Origin: Pseudomonadota bacterium
Lineage (GTDB): Bacteria > Pseudomonadota > Gammaproteobacteria > Steroidobacterales > Steroidobacteraceae
Length of the DNA stretch: 20,401 nucleotides
Direction: 5' to 3'
NCBI GenBank assembly: GCA_003242685.1
Contig: QGVD01000068.1
Coordinates: 1 to 20,401 of the forward strand
In this document: piece by piece, positions 1 through 7,213 of the stretch
Layout of the letters: the number at the start of each line of letters is the position of its first letter
Position numbering within the stretch: the first letter of the stretch is position 1
Translations under genes and position numbers: made by a program
The notes under the pieces: generated by a model
What the model was told of the DNA's origin: nothing
Databases searched by the model: none
What the model saw: the letters and a program-made list of their open reading frames with translations, nothing else

Positions 1-64
1 AACAAAAACGGCATACGCATTTTATTTCGGTGTCGTGGGTCTGGGAAATTTTTAAAAGAGCCAG
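1..64 (-). other. Residual Illumina Nextera Read-2/P7 adapter (not genomic)
   Basis: The segment follows the order of an Illumina P7 adapter, 8-base index and Nextera Read-2 primer with the Tn5 mosaic end, with many errors. CGGCATACG (9-17) is an exact piece of P7, positions 22-29 fall where the i7 index should be, TCGTGGG (33-39) is an exact piece of the Read-2 primer, and 46-64 matches the 19-base mosaic end at about 14 positions, with most mismatches being missed G calls. It is AT-rich against a very GC-rich contig. In this orientation it is the reverse complement of a Read-1 read-through. Genomic sequence begins at about 65. Confidence 0.93.
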
Positions 65-351
65 GTCAAGACCTCGAAGCCGCGAGCCGCGATCTCCTCC
101 CCGTAGCCGCACTCCCGCGCATGGTGCGCGAGCGCCTCGAGCCTGAGCCACGTGTAGTCGTGCGTACGATGCGGGTGCTCCTCGGCGAGGCGCAGCCGGG
201 CCGCGCGCATGTCCTCGAGCGTGAAGCGCTCGGGGATGCGCGGGCAGTGCTCACGCATCCACTCGATGAGGCGCGCCTCGGCGCGCGCGATGACGGGAGC
301 GATGTCCCAGAGGGTATCGTCGAGATCGAAGGCTACTGCGCGGATCGTCAT
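65..351 (-). CDS. HAD-superfamily hydrolase, 5' fragment cut by contig end
   Basis: The N-terminal 95 residues of a haloacid-dehalogenase-type hydrolase are present. The phosphatase motif I is visible as FDLDDTLWD: Asp9 would be the nucleophile, Asp11 the general acid, and Thr13 follows. Residues 20-95 look like the start of a helical C1 cap domain (a run of Glu/Arg/Leu helices with EEHPHRTHDYTW). Motifs II-IV are missing because the contig ends. The apparent stop codon at 52-54 lies in adapter sequence, so this is not a natural short protein. The substrate cannot be told from this fragment; HAD members act on phosphoglycolate, nucleotides, sugar phosphates and others. The ATG at 349-351 is divergent from the S9 peptidase gene across 145 bp. 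Confidence 0.85.
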
Positions 352-496
352 CGGAGAGCCGGAGGCGCCTGCGTCCTGCAGGCGGGTCCGTGAGGCTAGT
401 GGCGGGGCGCAGTATCGTCAACGAAACGGAAAGGGGCGATCCGGGACCCGGCGCGACCGTAGAATCGCCCCATCAGAATTACCGAAGAGACCACTC
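352..496. promoter_or_regulatory. Divergent intergenic region with a weak -10 candidate
   Basis: This 145-bp gap separates the HAD gene (minus) from the S9 peptidase gene (plus). TAGAAT at 460-465 differs at one position from the sigma-70 -10 consensus and would place the start of transcription about 25 bases before the ATG at 497. No convincing -35 hexamer is seen at the right distance. I see nothing else in the gap. Confidence 0.25.
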
Positions 497-2605
497 ATGC
501 CTTCAATCGCACGCCTCGCACTGGTTCTGCTGTGCTCCGTACCCGCTCTGTCGCAGGCGCAGGAGGTTCGCAGTCCGTTCACACCGGACGATCTCGTTCG
601 CCTCAACCGGCTGTCCGATCCGCAGGTCTCCCCTGATGGACGGCACGTCGTCTTCGTCGTGCGCGAGACCGACATGGAGGAGAACCGGGGACGCACGGAT
701 CTCTGGCTGCTCGACCTCGGCGCGAAGGGAGCGGCGCCCCGCAGGCTCACGCGGCATCCGGCCAACGATTCGCATCCGCGCTGGGCGCCGGACGGGCGCA
801 CCGTCTACTTCCTCTCCTCGCGCTCCGGTTCGTCGCAGGTGTGGCGTATCGAGCTCGACGGCGGCGAGGCGGCGCAGGTCACCGACTACCCGCTCGACGT
901 CGGCACCTTCAGCGTCTCGCCCACCGGACGGCATCTCGCGCTCACGATGGAGGTGATGCCGGGATGCGCGACGCTCGAGTGCTCGCGCGACCGGGTCGAG
1001 GGCAAGAACGGCGAGCGCGGCAGCGGGATGGAGTTCGACCGGATCTTCGTGCGGCACTGGGACACGTGGTCGAAGGGCGCCCGCTCGCATCTCTTCACGG
1101 CGCAGCTCGGCGCCGACGGCAAGGCCGGCGCTCCCGTCGACGTGTCGAAGGCTCTCGATGCGGACGTGCCGTCGAAACCCTTCGGCGGCGACGAGGAGTA
1201 CGCGTTCAGCCCCGACGGCACACGACTCGTCTTCTCGGCACGCATCGCAGGGCACAGCGAGCCGTGGTCGACGAACTTCGATCTCTTCGAGGTGCCCGTC
1301 GACGGCTCGGCCGATCCGAAGAACCTCACTGCGGACAATCCGGCCTGGGACACGCAGCCGGTGTTCCTGCCGAACGGCGATCTCGCCTACCTCGCGATGG
1401 AGCGCCCCGGATTCGAAGCCGACCGGTTCCGCATTCTCGTGCGCAGCGCGAAGACGGGCGCGGTCCGCGTGCTGACGGCTGACTGGGACCACTCGGTGAG
1501 CCGGCTCGCGGCGACTCCGGACGGACGGCGCCTGCTCGCAACGGCCGACGACACGGGGCAGCGCGCGCTGTTCGTGGTGGATCCGTCCACCGGAACGCCT
1601 CGCAGACTCGTGAGCACGGGTCAGGTCACCGACTTCTCGGCGACGCGGGATTCAGTGGTGTTCGGCTGGGCTTCGCTCGCGGCACCGGCCGATCTCTTCG
1701 TCGCTTCCCTGCGGGGCGGAGAGCCGCAGCGGCTGACGTCGGTCAACGGCGAGCTGCTCTCGCAGCGGCGGATGAGCGAGTTCGAGCAGTTCAGCTTCCC
1801 GGGCTGGAACGACGAGACCGTCTACGGCTACGTGATGAAGCCTTACGGCTTCGAGCAGGGGCGCCGCTATCCGGTGGCGTTCATCGTGCACGGCGGCCCG
1901 CAGAGCTCCTTCGGCAACCAGTGGAGCTTCCGCTGGAACCCGCAGGTCTTCGCGGGCGCAGGCTATGCCGTCGTGTTCATCGACTTCCACGGCTCGCCCG
2001 GCTACGGCCAGCGCTTCACCGATTCGATCAGCCGGGACTGGGGCGGCAAGCCCCTCGAGGACCTGCGCAAGGGACTCGCAGCCGCGGCTCGCCGGTTTCC
2101 GTGGCTCGACACCGGGCGCGCCTGCGCGCTCGGCGCCTCGTACGGCGGCTTCATGATCAACTGGATCGCGGGCAACTGGCCCGACGGCTTCCGCTGCCTC
2201 GTGAATCACGCGGGCATCTTCGACCAGCGGATGATGTACTACTCCACCGAGGAGCTGTGGTTCCCGGAGTGGGAGTTCGGCGGCCCGTACTTCGAGAATC
2301 CCCTGCTCTACGAGAAGTTCAATCCGGCGAATCACGTCGCGAAGTGGCGCACGCCGATGCTCGTCATCCACGGCGCGCTCGACTTCCGAGTGCCCTACTC
2401 GCAGGGACTCGCAACCTTCACGGCCCTGCAGCGGCGCGGCATCCCGAGCCGCTTCCTCTTCTTCCCGGACGAGAATCACTGGGTGCTGAAGCCGAAGAAC
2501 AGCCTGCAGTGGCACGCCGTCGTGCTCGAGTGGCTCGAAAGGCACCTGAAGACGCGCCCCGACAAGCCGGACGAGCGCGCTTCACGCGCGCACGTCGCGG
2601 AATGA
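497..2605 (+). CDS. Secreted S9 family prolyl-oligopeptidase-type serine peptidase
   Basis: The 702-residue protein is built as signal peptide, beta-propeller and alpha/beta hydrolase. The signal peptide (about 1-21, ending ALSQA before QEV) predicts export to the periplasm or beyond. Residues about 30-430 contain WD40-like PD40 repeats (QVSPDGRHVVFVV, RWAPDGRTVYFLSSR, AFSPDGTRLVFSA), the propeller that gates the active site in this family. The C-terminal catalytic domain has GASYGGF with nucleophile Ser548, Asp629 in GALDFRVP and His661 in DENHW. It most resembles dipeptidyl-peptidase 5 or acylaminoacyl-peptidase-like enzymes, which remove dipeptides or blocked residues from peptides; exact specificity is not readable. 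The open frame extends about 290 bases upstream, but the ATG at 497 is chosen because a signal peptide begins there and a purine stretch (GAAGAGA) lies 6 bases before it. Confidence 0.93.
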   Translation: MPSIARLALVLLCSVPALSQAQEVRSPFTPDDLVRLNRLSDPQVSPDGRHVVFVVRETDMEENRGRTDLWLLDLGAKGAAPRRLTRHPANDSHPRWAPDGRTVYFLSSRSGSSQVWRIELDGGEAAQVTDYPLDVGTFSVSPTGRHLALTMEVMPGCATLECSRDRVEGKNGERGSGMEFDRIFVRHWDTWSKGARSHLFTAQLGADGKAGAPVDVSKALDADVPSKPFGGDEEYAFSPDGTRLVFSARIAGHSEPWSTNFDLFEVPVDGSADPKNLTADNPAWDTQPVFLPNGDLAYLAMERPGFEADRFRILVRSAKTGAVRVLTADWDHSVSRLAATPDGRRLLATADDTGQRALFVVDPSTGTPRRLVSTGQVTDFSATRDSVVFGWASLAAPADLFVASLRGGEPQRLTSVNGELLSQRRMSEFEQFSFPGWNDETVYGYVMKPYGFEQGRRYPVAFIVHGGPQSSFGNQWSFRWNPQVFAGAGYAVVFIDFHGSPGYGQRFTDSISRDWGGKPLEDLRKGLAAAARRFPWLDTGRACALGASYGGFMINWIAGNWPDGFRCLVNHAGIFDQRMMYYSTEELWFPEWEFGGPYFENPLLYEKFNPANHVAKWRTPMLVIHGALDFRVPYSQGLATFTALQRRGIPSRFLFFPDENHWVLKPKNSLQWHAVVLEWLERHLKTRPDKPDERASRAHVAE

Positions 2606-2621
2606 GCGCGGGCGGGACACG

Positions 2622-3287
2622 TCAGTCGGCGCGCCTGCGGAAGCGATAGAAGAACTCGCCGGCGCGTCCCTGCACGATCCGGCCCTGATCGTCGAACGAA
2701 CGCGTGCCGAGCAGCAGCTCGCCCGATGAGAGCTCGGCGCGCATCTCGAGGCGCACCTGACCGTCTGCCGCGTGCGAGCGGACGCGGCAGCGGTCGGGGT
2801 CGTTCGCGCCTTCGAAGCGGCCGTCGCGCTTCGCCCACACGAGCTCACAGCCCGGCATCGACCGCACGTCCTGCGGCAGGAGACTCTTGAAGAGATCCGG
2901 ATCGAGATGACCGTCGCGCCAGCGCATCCGGTCTTCCAGAGTCCACAGCGACTGGACGATGCGTTCTTCGCGGTCCACAGCGAATGCGAGCAGGCGCTGG
3001 TCGATGACGCGGCGCGGATCGTCGGCGGCCATCTCCTGCAGATAGAACACGTGCCCGCCGAGCCAGGGGGCGTAAATCGGCACGATGGCGAGCACGAGCT
3101 CCTCGAGCGGCTCGCGGCCCGTGCGCCGCTCCTCCTGCGCCTGCGCGACGTTGTCCCAGGTACCCGGCAGCATCGAGACGAGCTCCTCGAGCTCGCTCTG
3201 GCGCAGCTTCGTCTGACTCGCGCAGCCGGCGGCGAACAGCGCGCAGGAGAGGATCGCGAGGCCGCGCAGCACGCCTCGACCGCTCAC
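2622..3287 (-). CDS. CpcT/CpeT-like family lipoprotein
   Basis: This 221-residue protein has a lipoprotein signal peptide ending FAAGC, so Cys22 would be lipidated and the protein held on a membrane facing the periplasm. The mature part follows the CpcT/CpeT family layout: an N-terminal LVSMLPGTWDNVAQAQ stretch, a central APWLGGHVFYLQEM...YRQR-like region (here VIDQRLLAF), a paired-cysteine stretch around MPGCELVW (Cys147) and DRCRV (Cys167), and a C-terminal SFDDQGRIVQG plus aromatic strand. In cyanobacteria this family attaches bilins to phycobiliproteins; relatives in non-phototrophs have no known role. The GTG start is supported by GGGTGAG 4 bases upstream. It lies 54 bases after the ATP-grasp gene on the same strand, so cotranscription is possible. 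It converges with the S9 peptidase gene with only 16 bases between stops. Confidence 0.8.
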   Translation of the reverse strand: MSGRGVLRGLAILSCALFAAGCASQTKLRQSELEELVSMLPGTWDNVAQAQEERRTGREPLEELVLAIVPIYAPWLGGHVFYLQEMAADDPRRVIDQRLLAFAVDREERIVQSLWTLEDRMRWRDGHLDPDLFKSLLPQDVRSMPGCELVWAKRDGRFEGANDPDRCRVRSHAADGQVRLEMRAELSSGELLLGTRSFDDQGRIVQGRAGEFFYRFRRRAD

Positions 3288-3341
3288 GCGCTCACCCGCT
3301 GCGAAGTAAACGAGGCCGGCGCGCGAGCGCAGAGGCGCGAT

Positions 3342-4379
3342 TCATCCATAGTACGCCCGCCACTCGGCACGGTATGCGAGACCGAGCGCCATGATCCGCT
3401 CGAGCAGCTCGTCGTAGGGAATGCCGGCGGCGCGTGCGGACTGCGCGAAGTCCTCCGCCTTCTCGAGGTTCGGATTCGCGTTCGCCTCGAGCACGTAGAT
3501 GTCGCCGCTCTCCGTGAGTCGGAAATCCATGCGCGCGTAGCCCGAGAGGCCGAGAGCGCGGTAGATGCGGCGCGAGAGCTTGTCGAGGCGCATCTCCACC
3601 GACGGCGGCAGATCCTTCGCGGCCTCCGTGTAGATGCCGTAGCGCGCCTGATACTTCCTGTCCCACTTCACCTTGCGCGTCGCGATGGCGGCGAGAGACT
3701 CGGGCATCGAGCCGAACTTCATCTCCCACACGGGCAGACGCGTCAGGCGCTCGTTGCCCATCACGCCGACGTACAGCTCGCGCCCCTCGATGTACTCCTC
3801 GACGAGCGCGTCCGAGCCGACCTGCTCGTGCACGAACTCGACGCGCTCCTTGAGCCGCACGGCGTCCTCGACCACCGAAGCCTGCGCGATGCCGAGCGAC
3901 GCGTCCTCGACCGTCGACTTCACGAACAGCGGGAACTTGATCCTGCGCGGCACGCGCACCTTGGTGCCGCGACGGAACACGGTGAACTGCGGAGTCGGGA
4001 TGCGATGGAACGCGAGCAGCTGCTTGCACAGCGACTTGTCGCGCGAGAGCAGGAGCCCGCGCGGATTGCAGCCGGTGTACGGCTGGCGCATCAGCTCGAG
4101 GAAGGCGACGACGTGCTGATCGTACGTGACGATGCCGTCGAATTCCTCGAGCAGGTTGAATACGATGTCGGGTTTCCAGTCCGCGAGAACCTCACGCAGC
4201 TCGGTGAGGCTGTCGAGCACGCCGAGGCAGCGTACTTCGTGGCCGGATTTCCGCAGGGTCGTGATGACGTCGTACTCGGTACGCCACTCGTCGATTTCCT
4301 TTTCGGTGTAGCCCGCGAGGCTCTCCGGCGGCACGAGGCTGGCGTGTACCACGACGAGCGCGCGCCGTTTTTTCTTCAT
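3342..4379 (-). CDS. D-alanine--D-alanine ligase-like ATP-grasp enzyme
   Basis: The 345-residue protein is a cytosolic-looking ATP-grasp ligase. Visible elements, in order, are an N-terminal Rossmann-like part (MKKKRRALVVVHA, then DIVFNLLEEFDG near 71-82), SRDKSL with Lys115, the nucleotide-binding Lys154 in FVKS, VEEYIEG at 193-199, Asp285 in ARMDF, and the metal-binding pair Glu298/Asn300 in VLEANANPN. These are the residues that bind ATP and magnesium in Ddl-type ligases, so it should couple ATP cleavage to forming a carboxylate-amine (peptide-like) bond. It is unlikely to be the housekeeping Ddl, because it sits beside a metallopeptidase rather than in a cell-wall cluster and diverges outside the motifs. 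Its ATG overlaps the stop of the upstream metallopeptidase as ATGA, which implies translational coupling. The substrate is unknown. Confidence 0.88.
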   Translation of the reverse strand: MKKKRRALVVVHASLVPPESLAGYTEKEIDEWRTEYDVITTLRKSGHEVRCLGVLDSLTELREVLADWKPDIVFNLLEEFDGIVTYDQHVVAFLELMRQPYTGCNPRGLLLSRDKSLCKQLLAFHRIPTPQFTVFRRGTKVRVPRRIKFPLFVKSTVEDASLGIAQASVVEDAVRLKERVEFVHEQVGSDALVEEYIEGRELYVGVMGNERLTRLPVWEMKFGSMPESLAAIATRKVKWDRKYQARYGIYTEAAKDLPPSVEMRLDKLSRRIYRALGLSGYARMDFRLTESGDIYVLEANANPNLEKAEDFAQSARAAGIPYDELLERIMALGLAYRAEWRAYYG

Positions 4380-5443
4380 AGATGGAGCTGCGGAGTCTCA
4401 CCCTGCGTGTAGACGCGGGCCACGCGCGCGAGCATCCAGCGGGCGTGCCGCCGCGCATCGCGCACCGTACCGCGCACGTAGAGCTTCAGTGTATCGCTGC
4501 GTTCGATCAGCATGCGCAGAATCTGATACACACTATAGCGCTCAATGCCCAGCTCGCGCACCACTGCGTTGACGAGCGGCGTCTTCGCCGCGCGCAGCAG
4601 CGTGCTCGCGCGCATCGCGTTCGCGCGCGTCCGCTCGGTGCTGAACACCTTGCGCAGCAGGTCGTCGGCGAGACCGAGCCTGTAGTGGCGATAGCGCGCG
4701 AGCTTGCGCCGGTAGTGCTGCGCGAGCGTGCGCGTGTTGGTCTCGAGCGGCTCGATGCGTATGCGGTTGCGCACGGGCGGAGGACGGTTGCGCACGCTCG
4801 CCATCAGCTCGTCGACGAGGCGCAGCTTGTGATACGCCGGCCACTCCGCGTAGCTGGTGCGCCAGTCGGACTTCGGTTTCAGCCACACGGCGAACGTTTC
4901 CGCGAAGTCCTCCGTCGGATGCGCCTGCGCATACCAGTCGCCGAGGTGATGCACGTAGCGCCTGCTGCCCGGCCGCGCGCGGTAACGGTCCGGATAGGGA
5001 AGCGATGCCGGCCCGAACACCTCGCGCCAGCACTTGCGGCGGCGCAGACGATAGGCCGTGTCGAGCGCATGCCCGGCCTCGTGGCGCAGGATGCGCATGA
5101 GCCAGCGCGAGTTGCCGCCTTCCACCTCGCGCATGATGCGCCGCTCGAGCCGCTCGAGCCTGGGATGCGCGAGATAGAACGGAACGGCGAAGCCGGGAAC
5201 GCCGTCTGGCGAGAACCATTCCTCCGAGAGCCACACGTGCGGCTTGAAGGTGATGCCGCGGTTCTCGAGCTCGCGATAGAGACGCTGCACGTGCTTGCGC
5301 AGCGCGCTGCGCTCGATGTCGAGCCCGAGGTCGCAGAAGCGCAGCGAGAGCAGCTCTTCGTCCGACAGGCGCGTCCACGCGAGCGTGCGCCGCGCACGGC
5401 GTGTACGCGAGGCGGGCGTCGCTGTGCGACGGACGCTGGGCAT
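4376..5443 (-). CDS. Putative zinc metallopeptidase (HEAGH, Peptidase_Mx-like)
   Basis: This 355-residue protein has the zinc motif HEAGH at 121-125 (RILRHEAGHALDTAY), giving ligands His121 and His125 and catalytic Glu122. A downstream HPTEDFAETFAVWL stretch supplies Glu178 or Glu182 as the likely third ligand. The layout resembles the putative zinc-binding peptidases grouped as Peptidase_Mx. The first 25 residues are Arg-rich and there is no signal peptide, so it is probably cytosolic. The C-terminal third (about 200-355) is Arg-rich and helical and I do not recognise it. The frame could start at a GTG at 5488, but the ATG at 5441-5443 has GAGGA 9 bases upstream while the GTG has no ribosome-binding site. 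Its stop overlaps the ATP-grasp start, so the two products probably work on the same peptide-like substrate (inference). Confidence 0.82.
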   Translation of the reverse strand: MPSVRRTATPASRTRRARRTLAWTRLSDEELLSLRFCDLGLDIERSALRKHVQRLYRELENRGITFKPHVWLSEEWFSPDGVPGFAVPFYLAHPRLERLERRIMREVEGGNSRWLMRILRHEAGHALDTAYRLRRRKCWREVFGPASLPYPDRYRARPGSRRYVHHLGDWYAQAHPTEDFAETFAVWLKPKSDWRTSYAEWPAYHKLRLVDELMASVRNRPPPVRNRIRIEPLETNTRTLAQHYRRKLARYRHYRLGLADDLLRKVFSTERTRANAMRASTLLRAAKTPLVNAVVRELGIERYSVYQILRMLIERSDTLKLYVRGTVRDARRHARWMLARVARVYTQGETPQLHL

Positions 5444-5452
5444 CGAACGAAG

Positions 5453-5457
5453 TCCTC
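5453..5457 (-). promoter_or_regulatory. Shine-Dalgarno GAGGA deciding the metallopeptidase start
   Basis: On the minus strand GAGGA lies 9 bases before the ATG at 5441-5443. It is the reason for preferring this start over the upstream GTG at 5488, which is preceded only by a C-rich stretch. Confidence 0.6.
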
Positions 5458-5527
5458 GAATCAGGAACCGACGCGCGTTCCGGGACACGCCGGGGAGGCG
5501 GGGCCGGGCACGATTGTTTGGCCGGCG

Positions 5528-5556
5528 AGCTTACCGGATCGCCCGGCGGCTGTCGC
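5528..5556 (-). promoter_or_regulatory. Weak promoter candidate for the metallopeptidase/ATP-grasp pair
   Basis: On the minus strand GCGACA (551-556) and TAAGCT (528-533) are separated by 17 bases. Each matches only part of the sigma-70 consensus. The position, in the 145-bp gap after the phosphatase/ADP-ribosyl-hydrolase gene, would allow separate expression of the peptidase/ATP-grasp pair. Confidence 0.22.
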
Positions 5557-5588
5557 GAGCCGGACCCGCAGAAAGCGCGGCCGGACCT

Positions 5589-7202
5589 TCAGGGCCGGAC
5601 GCGAAGCTGCGCGCGCTCGAGGAGGCGCTCGGCGAGGCTGACGATGATTTCCCTGCCGATCAGGAGGTTCTGCCACTCCCGGGGAATGGCGCCGAGGCCG
5701 TAGTAGGCCCCGGCGAGCTGGCCGTAAACGGCCGCGGCCACGTCGCAGCTCCCGCCCAGATTGGCGACGCGCAGCGCTCCGGCGGAAAAGCTCTCCGTGC
5801 CGGCGAAGGCCCACAGCGCCGCCCGCAGCGCCTCGATGACGTTCTCCCCTGCCCGTATCCGCGAGGCGTCGACCTCACGGTAGGTACCCCGCCGCAGGCG
5901 CTCGATCCGGGGCTTCAGGGCCACCGGCCCGAGCAGGTCGGGTCCGGGAGAGAGGAGCTCGTCCTTGGGGTAGCCGGCCAGGGCACCGTAGAGCATGGCC
6001 GCGAACAGCCGGCAGGCATCGAGCACGACGGGCGACTGGCACGTCGTGCGCGCGGCGTCTGCTGCGCACTGCAGCGCAAGGTCGGGCCGATCGAAGAAGA
6101 ACATCACGACGGGCGCGACGCGCGAGAGCGGATCTGGATCGAGCTGGCGCGGGTCGTGCGAGCCCGCGAACGGCAGCCGCCGCCACTGCGCCAGTGCCAG
6201 AGCCCGCGCGGTGCTCGATCTGATGCCCACGCAGCGGCCCGTCGCCGACGGCCGTCCCTCCCGCTGCCAGCGCCAGTAGCGATCGACCTGGTCCCGCGGC
6301 TCGAAGCCGTTGCATTCGAGCAGGCTTTCCGCGAGGCACAGTGCCATTGCCGTGTCGTCGCTCCATGCGCCCGCCGGCAGCGCGAACGGACCGCCGCCGC
6401 GCAGGCCGGTGATCGGCTCGAAGGAACCCGGCGCCGCGTTCTGTGCGGGAGCCGCCAGCGCGTCGCCGATCGCCAGCCCGACGAACGAACCCAGGAAACG
6501 CTCGCGCAGCGTTGCCGCCGCCGGCTGCGCGGCATCGGACTCGATGAGGGGAAGCGCGGGCGCCGCGCGTCGCGCTTCCTCCCTTCCGGGAGACCCGCGT
6601 CGTCCGGCAAGAGGTGCGGCAGATGTCCTCGCACCCCGCAGAGAGCTCGCAACGGCCAGTCCCTGCGGACGCCAGCGCAGGACGAACTCGACCTGCTCGG
6701 GAGTCTCCGGTATCGCGCCCCATTCGAGCGCGCGCGAGCATTGCCGCCACAGACGATTCAGCTCGTCGAGCGCGTCCTCGCCGGGAAAGCCGCGCTCGAC
6801 GAGCCAGCAGCCGATCACGGTGCCCGTGCGTCCGATACCCGCGTGGCAGTGCACGTAGACGTTGCGTCCCGCGGCGAGCGCCCCTTCGAGCCGAACGAGG
6901 ATCTCGGCCATGTGCTCCGGACCCTCCGGCACGTCGTGGTCGCGGATGGGAATCCGGTGGTGCTCGACACCTTCGGGCAGCTCGACGTCATAGGGCTCGA
7001 GCTCGCCGGGATGCGTGAGATTGATGAAGCAGTCGATGCCGATCTCGAGGAGTCTGCGGACGCGCTCGCGGGATGCGTTGAGCTTCGATCGCCCCGGGTA
7101 CTCGCCCGCGAGCAGGCGGCCCGGCACGACCCAGTAGGTGTTGGGCAGCGGCGGATCGGCCACGGCGGCCGGATCCGTCGTGAGATCGAGCGGTCGCCGC
7201 AT
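5589..7202 (-). CDS. Dual-specificity phosphatase / ADP-ribosylglycohydrolase fusion
   Basis: This 537-residue protein joins two catalytic domains. Residues about 20-180 form a cysteine-based dual-specificity phosphatase: HCHAGIGRTG places nucleophile Cys119 and Arg125 in the CX5R loop, with Asp88 or Asp90 in IRDHDVPEG as likely general acid. An Arg/Ala/Pro-rich linker (about 181-230) leads to an ADP-ribosylglycohydrolase (DraG/ARH) domain at about 235-530, with GSFVGLAIGDAL, GAWSDDTAMAL (Asp282, Asp283, Thr284) and the C-terminal metal loop NLGGSCDVAAAVYGQLAGAYYG. That loop is normally GGDxDT; here it is GGSCDV, so one aspartate and the threonine are lost and only Asp487 remains. The domain may thus have changed metal binding or activity. 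The frame extends to 7259, but the ATG at 7200-7202 is preferred because GGGGTGA sits 4 bases before it, overlapping the ttcA stop. It is cotranscribed with ttcA. Confidence 0.88.
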   Translation of the reverse strand: MRRPLDLTTDPAAVADPPLPNTYWVVPGRLLAGEYPGRSKLNASRERVRRLLEIGIDCFINLTHPGELEPYDVELPEGVEHHRIPIRDHDVPEGPEHMAEILVRLEGALAAGRNVYVHCHAGIGRTGTVIGCWLVERGFPGEDALDELNRLWRQCSRALEWGAIPETPEQVEFVLRWRPQGLAVASSLRGARTSAAPLAGRRGSPGREEARRAAPALPLIESDAAQPAAATLRERFLGSFVGLAIGDALAAPAQNAAPGSFEPITGLRGGGPFALPAGAWSDDTAMALCLAESLLECNGFEPRDQVDRYWRWQREGRPSATGRCVGIRSSTARALALAQWRRLPFAGSHDPRQLDPDPLSRVAPVVMFFFDRPDLALQCAADAARTTCQSPVVLDACRLFAAMLYGALAGYPKDELLSPGPDLLGPVALKPRIERLRRGTYREVDASRIRAGENVIEALRAALWAFAGTESFSAGALRVANLGGSCDVAAAVYGQLAGAYYGLGAIPREWQNLLIGREIIVSLAERLLERAQLRVRP

Positions 7203-7206
7203 GCGA

Positions 7207-7213
7207 TCACCCC
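7207..7213 (-). promoter_or_regulatory. Shine-Dalgarno GGGGTGA overlapping the ttcA stop
   Basis: On the minus strand GGGGTGA ends 4 bases before the ATG of the phosphatase/ADP-ribosyl-hydrolase gene. Its TGA is the ttcA stop codon, so the two genes are tightly joined and the start at 7202 is favoured over in-frame ATGs inside ttcA. Confidence 0.6.

Noticed and set aside
209..496. N-terminal extension of the S9 peptidase by 96 residues
   Set aside because: It overlaps the HAD gene on the other strand and would bury the signal peptide that begins at the ATG at 497.
2772..4412. A 546-codon plus-strand open frame opposite the CpcT-like and ATP-grasp genes
   Set aside because: The opposite strand has clear ATP-grasp motifs and a lipoprotein signal; this frame shows only Glu/Arg/His-rich shadow sequence.
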